Source: Anaplasma capra (GTDB taxonomy: Bacteria; Pseudomonadota; Alphaproteobacteria; Rickettsiales; Anaplasmataceae). From it: a stretch of DNA of 64,000 nt. The notes under the pieces are model-generated. The model was not told where the DNA came from, did not search any database, and saw nothing but the letters and a program-made list of their open reading frames with translations. The translations under genes were made by a program, and so were the position numbers. Shown piece after piece: positions 46,725 to 55,646 of this stretch (position 1 is its first letter; every line of letters starts with the position of its first letter). The stretch is from positions 90,281 through 154,280 of the forward strand of contig NZ_JAOTBG010000001.1 of NCBI RefSeq assembly GCF_025628805.1. The letters run 5' to 3'.

Positions 46725-46753
46725 TTGACACCGTTTCTGTATTTTGCTAGCTT
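46725..46753 (+). promoter_or_regulatory. Candidate sigma-70 promoter for purA
   Basis: A perfect -35 TTGACA (46725-46730) is followed after 17 bp by TAGCTT (46748-46753), with the TA...T core. The predicted start is about 46760, leaving a leader of roughly 19 nt to the purA ATG at 46779. Confidence 0.45.
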
Positions 46754-46778
46754 GACCAGGGATTTTCGCGGGCAATAG

Positions 46779-48083
46779 ATGGCAAGCATAGTAGTAGTCG
46801 GGCTGCAGTGGGGGGATGAAGGCAAGGGCAAAATTGCAGACTGGCTCTCTGTAGACGCAGACGCGGTAGTTAGATTTCAGGGAGGAAACAATGCTGGACA
46901 TACTATAGTCACGGATGGGAAGGTATACAAGTTGAACCTCCTACCGTCCTCAGTTCTTAGGAAGAATAAGTTATCTATAATCGGAAGTGGAGTCGCCCTA
47001 GACCCCTACGCGTTCGTTCGGGAGATAGGAAGCTTGAGAGCGAGTAACATAGATCTAAACCCGGACAACCTGTCTTTGTCGGAATCATGCCCGCTCGTCC
47101 TTAGCGTACACAGGGCAACGGATTCTATAATGGAGGAAATGCGAGGGGATGAGGCCATAGGCACAACCTGTATGGGGATTGGCCCGTGTTACGAAGACAA
47201 AGTCGGCCGCAGGGCCATAAGGCTGTGTGACTTACTGGACGAGGGATCGCTGTATAACAAAGTACTGTGCCTACTATCCCACCACAATTTGCTCAGAAAG
47301 GCTACGAATCGGCCAGAGATCTCTCCGAACGAGATCATGAGCGAGCTGATGAATATAGCGCCAGAGGTTTTACCTTTCATGAAACCTGTGCAAGAAATAA
47401 TCAGCAACCTGATAAAGCAGGGTAAGACCGTGCTGTTTGAGGGAGCACAAGGTGCATTGCTTGATGTTGACCACGGAACATATCCCTACGTCACATCTAG
47501 TAATACAATGGCGAGTTATGTACACATAGGATGTGGGGTAGGTCTCCTGGGAAACGTGCGAGTACTCGGACTTGCAAAAGCGTACACCACTAGGGTCGGT
47601 AACGGCCCCTTTGCCACGGAACAAACCGGAGCAGTTGGTGACATAATGTTTGAGCTGGGAAGGGAAGTAGGAACTGTGAGCAATAGAAGGAGAAGGTGTG
47701 GGTGGTTCGATGCGGTATCTGTACGGCAAGCCGCCCTGTCTTCTGGAGCTTCGGAAATGGTACTGACAAAACTCGATGTCCTAGACACGATAGGCGAGAT
47801 AAAGGTGTGCGTCGGGTACAAGTGCGGTGAGCGCTCATACAGCTACCTACCCGCAGCTTCCCACATACAGAGTAAGTTGGAACCGGTGTACGAGGTTATG
47901 CCGGGATGGCGCACAAGCACGTTGGGCGCTGTTTCCCGCAGTGATTTACCAGATAATGCCATGTCGTACATAAGCAGGCTGGAAGAGCTGGTGGGGGTGC
48001 CAGTAAGCCTGGTGTCCACGGGGCCGGATAGAGATCACATAGTGCAGATGAGCCCATCCTCGCACAGCGCACGTACCGTGTAA
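46779..48083 (+). CDS. purA: Adenylosuccinate synthetase
   Basis: 434 residues, normal length. It starts with the GTP/IMP-binding loop VVVGLQWGDEGKGKIADWL and has FQGGNNAGHTI, the substrate stretch GIGPCYEDKVGRRAI, the TSSNT region, and RRRRCGWFDAVSVRQA. It joins IMP and aspartate using GTP, the first step to AMP. It stands alone, after ompA on the same strand with its own promoter candidate, and is convergent with ruvX. Confidence 0.97.
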   Translation: MASIVVVGLQWGDEGKGKIADWLSVDADAVVRFQGGNNAGHTIVTDGKVYKLNLLPSSVLRKNKLSIIGSGVALDPYAFVREIGSLRASNIDLNPDNLSLSESCPLVLSVHRATDSIMEEMRGDEAIGTTCMGIGPCYEDKVGRRAIRLCDLLDEGSLYNKVLCLLSHHNLLRKATNRPEISPNEIMSELMNIAPEVLPFMKPVQEIISNLIKQGKTVLFEGAQGALLDVDHGTYPYVTSSNTMASYVHIGCGVGLLGNVRVLGLAKAYTTRVGNGPFATEQTGAVGDIMFELGREVGTVSNRRRRCGWFDAVSVRQAALSSGASEMVLTKLDVLDTIGEIKVCVGYKCGERSYSYLPAASHIQSKLEPVYEVMPGWRTSTLGAVSRSDLPDNAMSYISRLEELVGVPVSLVSTGPDRDHIVQMSPSSHSARTV

Positions 48084-48185
48084 CACTTTACAAGCTATGT
48101 GGAGAAAATACACGGTCTCACCATGTTTGGAGCAACGGCCGCTGCAATAGGCACGACGGCGAGACCCGAACCTACCGCGTGATTC

Positions 48186-48656
48186 TTATATTCCTAACCA
48201 CTTTGCCATATCCAGTACCTGCTGTAAGATGAGAGTAGCAGCTATCTTATCGTCTATCTTTTGAGATGCTCTCCTACGTAATCCAAGGCTCTCAGTTGCT
48301 CTGCTGGCCATCGCAGTCGTGTACCTCTCATCACGTAAATACACATAAACTCCGGACTTCTTTATGAGCTTTTGAACGAAGACCCTAACCGCGGCACACA
48401 TCTCCCCCTCTGTGCCATCAAGCTGCAGCGGCAAACCAGCAACCACTGCGCGGATACCCTCTCTCTTTAGAATAGCGTTCAGCTCCCCCAGGTCCTGCCT
48501 AATATTTCTCCTAATATACACGCTGTGCGGCATCGCAATAGTCCCAGTGCAATCACTTACAGCAATGCCGAGCGTTCTTTCACCGAAATCTAGTCCTAGA
48601 ATCTTTCTATCCCCGCCCAGTATCCTGAAAAAACTCTCAACATCCACGCACAACAC
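48186..48656 (-). CDS. ruvX: Putative pre-16S rRNA nuclease / Holliday junction resolvase-like YqgF
   Basis: 156 residues from a GTG at 48656; a second GTG three codons on is possible. The RNase H-like fold motifs of the family are present: [42 protein letters not shown] and a late Asp in [12 protein letters not shown]. YqgF/RuvX completes 16S rRNA 5' maturation in E. coli; the resolvase role is by analogy. It follows nrdA closely (28 nt), probably in the same transcript. Confidence 0.92.
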   Translation of the reverse strand: MLCVDVESFFRILGGDRKILGLDFGERTLGIAVSDCTGTIAMPHSVYIRRNIRQDLGELNAILKREGIRAVVAGLPLQLDGTEGEMCAAVRVFVQKLIKKSGVYVYLRDERYTTAMASRATESLGLRRRASQKIDDKIAATLILQQVLDMAKWLGI

Positions 48657-48684
48657 CGTCTATTTAGCTCCGCTCCACCAGGCA

Positions 48685-50472
48685 CTACTGGCACGCCAGG
48701 CACTCGTCATAGTCAAAGTTTGTAATCTGCCGTTGCGGAGAAACTGCCTGCCCAACGTGAACATGAGACACCTTATCAGCCTTCTGCACCGATTTTGACC
48801 TCAGATAGTACAGGCTTTTCACACCCTTCTTCCAGGCCAAAAAGTGTATCTTGTGTAAGTACCGCTTGTGCACACCAGCAGGAAGAAATATATTGACCGA
48901 CTGGGCTTGGCATATATACGGGGCCCTGTCACTACTGTGCTCAACAATCCAGCGCTGGTCCATCTCATAAGCAGTCCTGAAGACAAGCTTTTCTTGCTCG
49001 GTAAGAAAGTCTAAATGCTGCACGGAACCTTCGTTGGTGGAAATGGAAGACCAAACCTGATCGTTATCTAGACCCTTAGACTCCAGCAGCCGCCGCAAAA
49101 ATTTGTTGCGCACTACAAAAGAGCCGGTAAGAGTCTTGTGAGTGAACACATTCGCAGCATACGGCTCTATCCCGGGGGAGGTACTGCCCGAAATGATGGA
49201 GATGGAAGCCGTAGGAGCAACGGAAAGTTTGTGTACAAACCGCTCCATTTTGTTTGCATCCACCGCATCAGGACACGCCCCCTTTTCGAGTGCTAGCTTA
49301 CGGGAAACCTCATCCGCCTGAGCTTTTAAATGTGCAAAAATCTTCTTATTCCACACCGAAGCAGCGAATGACTCAAACGGCACCATCTTGCTTTGCAGGA
49401 ATGAGTGGAATCCCATAACCCCTACTCCAATACTACGCTCCCGCATCGCAGCATATCTTGCGCGCTCAATCTCCTTCGGAGCCTTGTTGATGAAATCCGC
49501 CAGCACATTGTCCAAAAACCTCATAACGTCTTCTACGAAGAGGGGCTCCGTGCTCCACACGTCATAGTACTCCAGGTTCAGGGACGCAAGGCAGCAAATC
49601 GCGGTTCTAGATTTCCCCAGGTGATCCTCCCCCGTGGCAAGAGTAATCTCGGTGCACAGGTTAGACATCTTCACCTCTAACCCAAGCTCCTTATATATGT
49701 CTGGTTTGTGCCTATTTACAGTATCCACAAACACCATGTACGGCTCTCCCGTCTCAACCCTAGTGGTTAAAATTTTGACCCACAGGTCCCTCGCCCTCAC
49801 AGTGGAGACAACGCATTTGTCCTTGGGGCTAACCAGATCCCAGGGTTCATCCCGCTCTACAGCCCTCATAAACCCATCGGTCAGCAGAACCCCATGATGG
49901 ATGTTCAGTGCCTTCCTATTCGGATCACCGCCCGTGGGCTTTCTAATATCCAAAAACTCCTCTATTTCCGGATGGCCAACAGGTAAGTACACAGCAGAGC
50001 TACCCCTGCGCAAAGAACCTTGACTTATGGCTAAAGTCAACGCGTTTTGCACGACTATGAAGGGAATAATACCCGAAGTCTTACCACTACTTCTAACCTT
50101 TTCCCCAATAGAGCGAAGATTACCCCAATAACTTCCTATGCCGCCACCACGGGACGCCAGCCACACATTCTCATTCCATAAATTCACTATACCAACGAGG
50201 CTATCTTCGGTCTCATTAAGAAAACACGAGATCGGCAACCCTCTGCTAGTTCCCCCATTACTAAGTATCGGAGTAGCTGGCATAAACCACAACTTGCTCA
50301 TGTAATCGTAAAGCCGCTGAGCGTGCTCGTCATTATCGGAATAACACTGTGCAACTCGCACAAAAAGCTGCTGATAGTTCTCATTATCCAGCAGATACCT
50401 ATCAGACAGCACCGCCTTGCCAAAGCTAGTTAGGTTGTTATCTCTGGTACAGTCGACAACAATCGGTGACAC
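48685..50472 (-). CDS. nrdA: Ribonucleoside-diphosphate reductase alpha subunit (class I)
   Basis: 595 residues from a GTG at 50472 with AGGAGGT upstream. Catalytic features: the Cys in MSNLCTEI, the pair Cys in CCLASLNLEYYD, the radical-path Tyr-Tyr in GVKSLYYLRSK, and the C-terminal redox pair ECLACQ. Its length and N-terminus (straight into LTSFGKAVLSDRYLL) show that it has no ATP-cone, so overall activity may not be controlled by dATP as in E. coli. It reduces ribonucleotides for DNA synthesis with NrdB, which is not in the window. Operator-like repeats lie 63-111 nt upstream. Confidence 0.96.
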   Translation of the reverse strand: MSPIVVDCTRDNNLTSFGKAVLSDRYLLDNENYQQLFVRVAQCYSDNDEHAQRLYDYMSKLWFMPATPILSNGGTSRGLPISCFLNETEDSLVGIVNLWNENVWLASRGGGIGSYWGNLRSIGEKVRSSGKTSGIIPFIVVQNALTLAISQGSLRRGSSAVYLPVGHPEIEEFLDIRKPTGGDPNRKALNIHHGVLLTDGFMRAVERDEPWDLVSPKDKCVVSTVRARDLWVKILTTRVETGEPYMVFVDTVNRHKPDIYKELGLEVKMSNLCTEITLATGEDHLGKSRTAICCLASLNLEYYDVWSTEPLFVEDVMRFLDNVLADFINKAPKEIERARYAAMRERSIGVGVMGFHSFLQSKMVPFESFAASVWNKKIFAHLKAQADEVSRKLALEKGACPDAVDANKMERFVHKLSVAPTASISIISGSTSPGIEPYAANVFTHKTLTGSFVVRNKFLRRLLESKGLDNDQVWSSISTNEGSVQHLDFLTEQEKLVFRTAYEMDQRWIVEHSSDRAPYICQAQSVNIFLPAGVHKRYLHKIHFLAWKKGVKSLYYLRSKSVQKADKVSHVHVGQAVSPQRQITNFDYDECLACQ

Positions 50473-50534
50473 CTTGTCTACCTCCTACAATTAGTTAACA
50501 TCCAAACTCCGAAAAGCGGCAAAAACTCCGCCTT

Positions 50535-50583
50535 AAAACACATATAGTACCTATATCAACAAATACGGTACTATGCATAGTGC
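50535..50583 (-). promoter_or_regulatory. Candidate tandem NrdR-like boxes upstream of nrdA
   Basis: On the minus strand, box 1 GCACTATGCATAGTAC (50583-50568) holds a perfect 12-bp palindrome, and box 2 GTACTATATGTGTTTT (50550-50535) follows 33 bp later start to start. They match about 11 and 10 of 16 positions of the NrdR consensus ACACWATATATWGTGT, and the spacing of about three helical turns is typical of NrdR sites. ATAGTACC and GGTACTAT (50544-50551, 50567-50574) also form a perfect inverted repeat across the pair. Repression of nrdA by NrdR is inferred. Confidence 0.4.
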
Positions 50584-50594
50584 CCATGGTTAAT

Positions 50595-50611
50595 AAAAAG
50601 GGCAAAAGCCC
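50595..50611 (-). terminator. Candidate terminator after tRNA-Glu
   Basis: On the minus strand GGGC, loop TTTT and GCCC are followed directly by TTTTT. The stem is only 4 bp but GC-only. It lies 84 nt after tRNA-Glu and ahead of the nrdA control region, so it would separate the two units. Confidence 0.4.
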
Positions 50612-50694
50612 GCCCCGGTAACCAATCGTTAAAGAAACCCTGTGGACCTAACCACAAAACCCTAGAAACACCCGTGCCACATCTGGTGTACAAG

Positions 50695-50767
50695 CGACTC
50701 CCACGGGAGTCGAACCCGCGTTACCACCGTGAAAGGGTGGGGTCCTGGACCACTAGACGAGGGAGTC
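50695..50767 (-). tRNA. tRNA-Glu (anticodon UUC)
   Basis: On the minus strand the acceptor GACTCCC (50767-50761) pairs with GGGAGTC (50702-50696), with discriminator G at 50695. The anticodon arm CCACC/GGTGG has loop CTTTCAC, giving anticodon TTC. The T arm GCGGG/CCCGT has loop TTCGACT (last pair G-T). CCA is not encoded. A promoter candidate lies immediately upstream. Confidence 0.97.
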
Positions 50768-50779
50768 ACAGCAGACCCA

Positions 50780-50808
50780 TATATAATCATCGACACCGTA
50801 GCAGTCAA
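50780..50808 (-). promoter_or_regulatory. Candidate promoter for tRNA-Glu
   Basis: On the minus strand TTGACT (50808-50803) and TATATA (50785-50780) are spaced by 17 bp, and the -10 box ends 13 nt before the tRNA 5' end, a typical distance for a tRNA promoter. Confidence 0.55.
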
Positions 50809-51096
50809 ACAAAATTCCTACGATAGCTAGCTCCATAAACAACACCAAAAACTTGCAAAACAAGTCGCAATTTACACCTATAAGTAGATCTGTAAAGCAC
50901 AAATTCTACGTAAAAAATAGTTAGTCCATACACAGGGCCAGGCACATATTACCCACCACGGAAATACTATAAGTTGCGAAACACGCAACATGAACGAGTT
51001 CCATAAAGTGGTAAATGCGCTCAAGTAAAAAACCTGGGAAGTGAAAGCAAACTCCTGTATATATGGCGGAAAGGTCGGGGTTATACGCACTAAGTA
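50809..51096. other. Intergenic region, tRNA-Glu to ispA
   Basis: Nearly 290 bp between divergent units. I see no gene, RNA or notable repeat in it. It must hold the ispA promoter; TTATAC at about 51081 could be its -10 box, but no matching -35 box was found. Confidence 0.4.
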
Positions 51097-51957
51097 ATGC
51101 GCCACAGTCGTGACTACATACAACAACGAGTAAAAGATTTTTCTCTGCTCGTGCAAAAAGAACTTGTGCGCCTGACGCCCACAGAAACTGATTGCCCTTC
51201 GTCGGTCTTGTGCAGTGCTTTGAGCTATACAATATCAAATCCGGGGAAGTGCATACGCTCTTTTCTGGCCAGCATATCTGCACAAATTTTCGGCGTCAGC
51301 ACGGAGAGGACGCTGCCACTAGGTGCTGCTATTGAAGTTGTGCACACATACTCACTGACACATGACGATCTGCCCTCTATGGATAACTCCCCCACCAGAC
51401 GCGGAAGGGAGAGCTGCCACACAAAATTTGGGGAGGCAGTTGCTGTGTTGACGGGAGATGCTTTACTTACGCTTACCTTTGAGCTATTGTCGGCCATGAA
51501 TGAGAGGTGTGTTGTGAGGTGCGAAATCATAGAGCTGCTCTCCAAAGCGTGCGGGTGCTGTGGCATGGTCGCCGGGCAGATGCTTGACATAGAAGCGCGT
51601 TCCTCGATGTCGTTTGAGAAGATTAGGAGGATACATGAGTTAAAAACCGCGAGGCTGTTTTCTGCCGCCTGTGAGGCTGGAGCAGTCTTGGGGGGAGCCT
51701 CCCCGGAGGAGAGGGCAGCGTTGGCAGAATACGGGACCGCGCTGGGTTGTGCGTTCCAAGCGAAGGATGATCTGAGTGATGCTGAAGAGGACCGTGCGTG
51801 CTCCTTTGGAAGCGTGGCACATGTCCTTGGAACGGCGGGAACTCTGGATTATGTGGATGGCTTGCTGCGCAGGTGTGAAAAACATTTGGAAAAGCTACCA
51901 GGCGACGTTACCGTGCTGAGTGATCTTGTTGTATTCGTAGAAAACTTAGGCGTATGA
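51097..51957 (+). CDS. ispA: Farnesyl diphosphate synthase (polyprenyl synthetase)
   Basis: 286 residues, the length of bacterial FPP synthases. The first Asp-rich motif is DDLPSMDN at about residues 89-96, with the two-residue insertion typical of bacterial FPP/GPP enzymes; the second is DDLSD at about 225-229. GKCIRSF marks the substrate lysine/arginine region, and GQMLDIE lies between the two motifs. It condenses IPP with DMAPP and GPP to farnesyl diphosphate, a precursor of undecaprenol and quinone side chains (see ubiA at 62938-63834). Its stop overlaps the next start in ATGA, so the two genes are translationally coupled. Confidence 0.95.
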   Translation: MRHSRDYIQQRVKDFSLLVQKELVRLTPTETDCPSSVLCSALSYTISNPGKCIRSFLASISAQIFGVSTERTLPLGAAIEVVHTYSLTHDDLPSMDNSPTRRGRESCHTKFGEAVAVLTGDALLTLTFELLSAMNERCVVRCEIIELLSKACGCCGMVAGQMLDIEARSSMSFEKIRRIHELKTARLFSAACEAGAVLGGASPEERAALAEYGTALGCAFQAKDDLSDAEEDRACSFGSVAHVLGTAGTLDYVDGLLRRCEKHLEKLPGDVTVLSDLVVFVENLGV

Positions 51958-52886
51958 AGAGTATAGCATATCGCATGTTGTGTGTGCTGGCGGTTTTTTC
52001 TGTGCTTGGGTTGCTTGTTAAGGCATTGTCCACGGGTATTGTCCTTAACTCTACCGAACAAAAGGGGAAAAAGCCCTACACAATTTCAGTCATTGACAGT
52101 GACAGCCCCGCATACAAGATAGGGGCTCTTATACTGCGGCCAATAATAGAAGCCAGAATTGACCGATACATAAGTGAGCAAGGGTTAGAAAAGTACTTGC
52201 GTGATGTTGCATCCGCGGCACCGCTGAGGGAGAATTTTCGTTTACTTGATATCGAAGAGGGCGAGGGGCGCGAAGTGCTATGTGGACAAAGCGTTTCGGC
52301 CATGGTTTTTCATTTCCCTATGGAAGACGAGGAGATGGCAGACCCGCTACAGGCCGCAAGGAAAATTGGCGGTAACATAAGACCCATAAGTTTTAAGCTC
52401 GGGTCGCATGAGATTGGGGAGCTGAACTACGCCCTGACCGGTATGAGGCACAACGGTAGTAGGGTAGTAACGGTGACGTCGGGGAGGAACTCCGGAAGCT
52501 ATTATGTGCAACTCACATCCGTAGATGACGAAGTGCCCGAAGCGAGAAGCATAAGGAATTTGATGCTGTTTGACAAGGAAGACCCCAACTATGGGGGAGG
52601 CACTGTCGCTGTGGCTCGCTGCGGAGATAAGGTGTCGGTTACATACACAGTAAAGGACGTGCGAGGGGAAGTGTTAGTTCAGGATCGTGTGGTTGACTTT
52701 ACCATAGGATCCAGGAGTGTGCCGATTGTGCTGGAGCTGGGGATAATAGGCCTAAGGTCGGATAATCGCAGGTCGATTATAGTGCCGCCAGAGCTCTTAT
52801 CCGATTTTGACGGAAGTGTGGACAAGCACGGCGTCAAAATAATAGATGCGCAGGTTACACACAAAGCCCCCGCCACGGGCAATTGA
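51954..52886 (+). CDS. Membrane-anchored protein with two FKBP-like domains
   Basis: 310 residues. One N-terminal hydrophobic segment (MLCVLAVFSVLGLLVKAL) should anchor or export it, leaving the rest in the periplasm. Residues about 100-190 read like an FKBP prolyl isomerase: GEGREVLCGQSVSAMVFHF, then PISFKLGSHEIGELNYALTG. Residues about 216-300 look like a second copy: CGDKVSVTYTVKDVRGE, DFTIGSRSVP, LELGIIGLR and SIIVPPELL. Neither has the full set of FKBP active-site aromatic residues, so activity is doubtful; a folding or scaffold role is inferred. It overlaps ispA by 4 nt. I do not know a described function. Confidence 0.75.
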   Translation: MKSIAYRMLCVLAVFSVLGLLVKALSTGIVLNSTEQKGKKPYTISVIDSDSPAYKIGALILRPIIEARIDRYISEQGLEKYLRDVASAAPLRENFRLLDIEEGEGREVLCGQSVSAMVFHFPMEDEEMADPLQAARKIGGNIRPISFKLGSHEIGELNYALTGMRHNGSRVVTVTSGRNSGSYYVQLTSVDDEVPEARSIRNLMLFDKEDPNYGGGTVAVARCGDKVSVTYTVKDVRGEVLVQDRVVDFTIGSRSVPIVLELGIIGLRSDNRRSIIVPPELLSDFDGSVDKHGVKIIDAQVTHKAPATGN

Positions 52887-52924
52887 GTTATACACAGCAC
52901 GGGCGCCACCGCCGACTGGTTGTT

Positions 52925-54004
52925 CTACAAACCAGCGCTACCTGCAGTGCATCCAATATGGAGCTTTGGGTAGCGCGCGTCGCCGCATCGTAGCATTCTT
53001 ACCACTTCTTCCACTATTGCGGGGGCGCTTAGGTATCCGTGCCTGTACAGGCCGTTAATTCTTACCATCCCATCCTCAGCCATAATTCTCGGAAGATTAT
53101 CAGAAAATGCCGGTCTACACGCGGATGCCATACCGAGCACTCTAGCCTCTGCAAAACCTTTGTGAACTGAGTACACAGCTGATAGCAATTCAAGCGCAGA
53201 TTTAACTGATACCTCGGAAAAATCGCAGCTTTCAATTTCTGTCGCACCAATCATGAACTTGCCCCCAAGCCTGGGTACTATATACACACTGTACCTTGGA
53301 TGCACCATGCGAACCGGGCGACTGATAACAACCTCCGGAGCGTAGAGTAGCATACCTTCACCTCTAACTCCTCTCAAGCCGGGAATATCTCTTCTGGCGC
53401 CAATGCCTCTGCAGTCAAACACAACATCGAAAACATGCTTTTGTCCATTTGCCAATATCACCCTAGATACAACTGCATCTGCGCTTGTATCAGCAAACCA
53501 CCGCGCTCCCATACGGGTAATGGCAGCCTCTAGACGAGAAAAAAGCTGCATGCTATCGATGCACCCCTCACCCTGAATGTACACACCATGTTTGACCGAC
53601 AGACCTCGTTCTAACACATGCACTTCATCTGTAATGCTTAAATTACCGAAAATATCGGGGAATTTTCGCCTGATAATATCGCGAATTCTCTCCAGTTCCT
53701 GCAAATCACCAGAATGAGCAACAATTACGCTCCCTAAAACTTTTAAGCACTCACTCGCACCCACAGAATGAAGAATTTCGGGCCATAATTCCATGGATCT
53801 ATGGCCTAACTGTATAGTCAAATCCCCTATGGTCTCCGCCTCTGAGTATAAAGACAGCATACCACCTGCAATGAACCCGCAACTCCGCCTGCCACGCCTG
53901 TCATCCCGATCAAAAATCGATACTGCCCACCCGTCTTTCAGCAACCCTAGGGCCAATAGCCTGCCCATTAGTCCGGCACCCGCTATTCCCGCAGTTTTTA
54001 CCAT
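52925..54004 (-). CDS. thiO: FAD-dependent glycine oxidase-like protein (ThiO)
   Basis: 359 residues. The Rossmann FAD motif GIAGAGLMGRLLALGLLKDG is at the N-terminus, followed by CGFIAGGMLSLYSEAE, which is characteristic of ThiO. DVVFDCRGIGAR and the C-terminal MVRINGLYRHGYLSAPAI complete the DAO fold. ThiO oxidises glycine to iminoglycine for the thiazole part of thiamine; transketolase in this window uses the product cofactor. Other thi genes are not nearby. A perfect 12-bp palindrome lies 9 nt before the start. Confidence 0.9.
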   Translation of the reverse strand: MVKTAGIAGAGLMGRLLALGLLKDGWAVSIFDRDDRRGRRSCGFIAGGMLSLYSEAETIGDLTIQLGHRSMELWPEILHSVGASECLKVLGSVIVAHSGDLQELERIRDIIRRKFPDIFGNLSITDEVHVLERGLSVKHGVYIQGEGCIDSMQLFSRLEAAITRMGARWFADTSADAVVSRVILANGQKHVFDVVFDCRGIGARRDIPGLRGVRGEGMLLYAPEVVISRPVRMVHPRYSVYIVPRLGGKFMIGATEIESCDFSEVSVKSALELLSAVYSVHKGFAEARVLGMASACRPAFSDNLPRIMAEDGMVRINGLYRHGYLSAPAIVEEVVRMLRCGDARYPKLHIGCTAGSAGL

Positions 54005-54013
54005 AACATCACT

Positions 54014-54025
54014 CTCGAATTCGAG
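54014..54025. repeat. 12-bp palindrome before thiO start
   Basis: CTCGAATTCGAG is a perfect palindrome ending 9 nt upstream of the thiO ATG, over the place where a ribosome-binding site would be. It could be an operator; a hairpin would need a loop and so would be shorter. No thiamine riboswitch (THI box) is visible here. Confidence 0.3.
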
Positions 54026-54130
54026 CTTAACAATAAGAAACGATCACAAGCGCAGTTGCGCCCTAGACTACCAGTAACCAAGGCTAACTTTACTAGAACT
54101 AGAATAGGCGAGGCTCACCGCATAGCCGTA

Positions 54131-55597
54131 CTAGCCCTCCCCATAAACGCCACAGTAGCGCGCTGTATAATCTCTGAACTTTCCCTTTTCCGGCTCGAAA
54201 AAGAGCCTTATGTTTCCTATAGGGCCGTTCCTCTGCTTTGATACAAGCACATCAGCAACATTACTGATGGAGTTCATCTTCATCTGCCATTCAGCGTGCT
54301 TAGCAGTCCCCTCTGCCGGTTGTTTCCTGAGTTCATAGTACTCTTCCCTGTACAGAAACATCACCACATCGGCATCCTGTTCTATGCTTCCTGAGTCGCG
54401 CAGGTCAGACAGCTGGGGTTTCTTATCGTCACGCTGTTCAACAAGCCTCGAGAGCTGCGATAGGGCCACTAACGGAACGTTTAGTTCTTTTGCTATTGCT
54501 TTCAAGCCTTGAGTAACTTCAGAAACCTCCTGCACCCTATTCTCTCCGCTCCTCTTTGTAGTACCTTTTATCAACTGCAAATAGTCCACAAATACCACTC
54601 CCACGTTGTATAATTGGTGCATTCTTCTGATCCTGGTCCTGAGACCACTAATTGACAAAACGGAAGAATCATCAACGATAAGCGGAAGGTCGCATATCCT
54701 TGCACTAGCCTTCAGAACTTGGTTTAGGTCCCCACTGCTTATCTTACCTGATAGGGCTTTGTAGGAGCTGATCTCAGACTCTATTGATATGATCCTTGAA
54801 GCTATGTGTTCTGCAGACATTTCAAGCGAGAAGAATCCAACGCTTTTCCCTTCACCTTTAAGTGACTTGCAGGCGCTTAAAGCCATGTTAAGGGCTAGAG
54901 CTGTCTTCCCCATGGAGGGACGCGCAGCCACGACTATCAGGTCAGAATTCTGTAGCCCATTTAGTAACTGGTCCAGATCCTTGAGGCCTACAGACACTCC
55001 CTGAAGGCCACCCGTCCCACCTTTGGCAGCCTCAATCTTCTTCCTCACATCCTCCAACAGTATTGAAAATTTGTGATAATTCCTGTCAGCCCTGCCCTTG
55101 CTACCCAACAAAAACAGTCGCTGCGCGGCATCTTCTATCTGTTGCTCTGAAGGATTATCGGAGTCATAGTTATATGCGTTGCCCACCACATCATTGCCAA
55201 AAGCAATCAAGCAGCGCCGTAAATGTGCATCGAATACAACTTGGGCCACACTCCTTATGTCAAACACCACGCTAGCCTTTGCGGCAATTTTGGCCAAATA
55301 CTCCGCACCACCGCATTCAATTAACGCTTCGTCATTATCAAAAAACATTTTCAGGCTAATCTCGTTGGCAGCAAGGCCACGACGATTAATTTTAACAACT
55401 TGGTCAAAAATACGCCCGTGTAGGGGATCAAAAAACACGTCCGCGCTTATTATATCCTCCAAAGCGTCACAGATTCTGTTATCCCTTAACATTGCACCTA
55501 TGAGCATCTGCTCGGCCTCAATGTTGCTAGGCAGACCACCTATAGCGCTCAGGGGGCCGCTCTCCTTTAAGTCCTGCACTGCAAATCCTGAAAACAC
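54131..55597 (-). CDS. dnaB: Replicative DNA helicase DnaB
   Basis: 488 residues from a GTG at 55597. The N-terminal helical domain begins LPSNIEAEQMLIGAML. The RecA-like C-terminal domain has Walker A ARPSMGKTALALN, Walker B VVFVDYLQLI and the later ALSQLSRLVEQRDDKKP. It is the hexameric helicase of the replication fork. It lies in the same direction as the small membrane protein gene upstream, 49 nt away. No intein or insertion is present. Confidence 0.97.
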   Translation of the reverse strand: MFSGFAVQDLKESGPLSAIGGLPSNIEAEQMLIGAMLRDNRICDALEDIISADVFFDPLHGRIFDQVVKINRRGLAANEISLKMFFDNDEALIECGGAEYLAKIAAKASVVFDIRSVAQVVFDAHLRRCLIAFGNDVVGNAYNYDSDNPSEQQIEDAAQRLFLLGSKGRADRNYHKFSILLEDVRKKIEAAKGGTGGLQGVSVGLKDLDQLLNGLQNSDLIVVAARPSMGKTALALNMALSACKSLKGEGKSVGFFSLEMSAEHIASRIISIESEISSYKALSGKISSGDLNQVLKASARICDLPLIVDDSSVLSISGLRTRIRRMHQLYNVGVVFVDYLQLIKGTTKRSGENRVQEVSEVTQGLKAIAKELNVPLVALSQLSRLVEQRDDKKPQLSDLRDSGSIEQDADVVMFLYREEYYELRKQPAEGTAKHAEWQMKMNSISNVADVLVSKQRNGPIGNIRLFFEPEKGKFRDYTARYCGVYGEG

Positions 55598-55646
55598 CCC
55601 GAGGATTATATCACCAGAGGATCACGCTGCAAACCCAGTCGTCCAG

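Noticed and set aside
48114..48166. GGTCTC...GAGACC inverted repeat after purA as a terminator or tRNA
   Set aside because: Only 6 bp with a 41-nt loop, no T-tract, and no T-arm or anticodon arm can be built.
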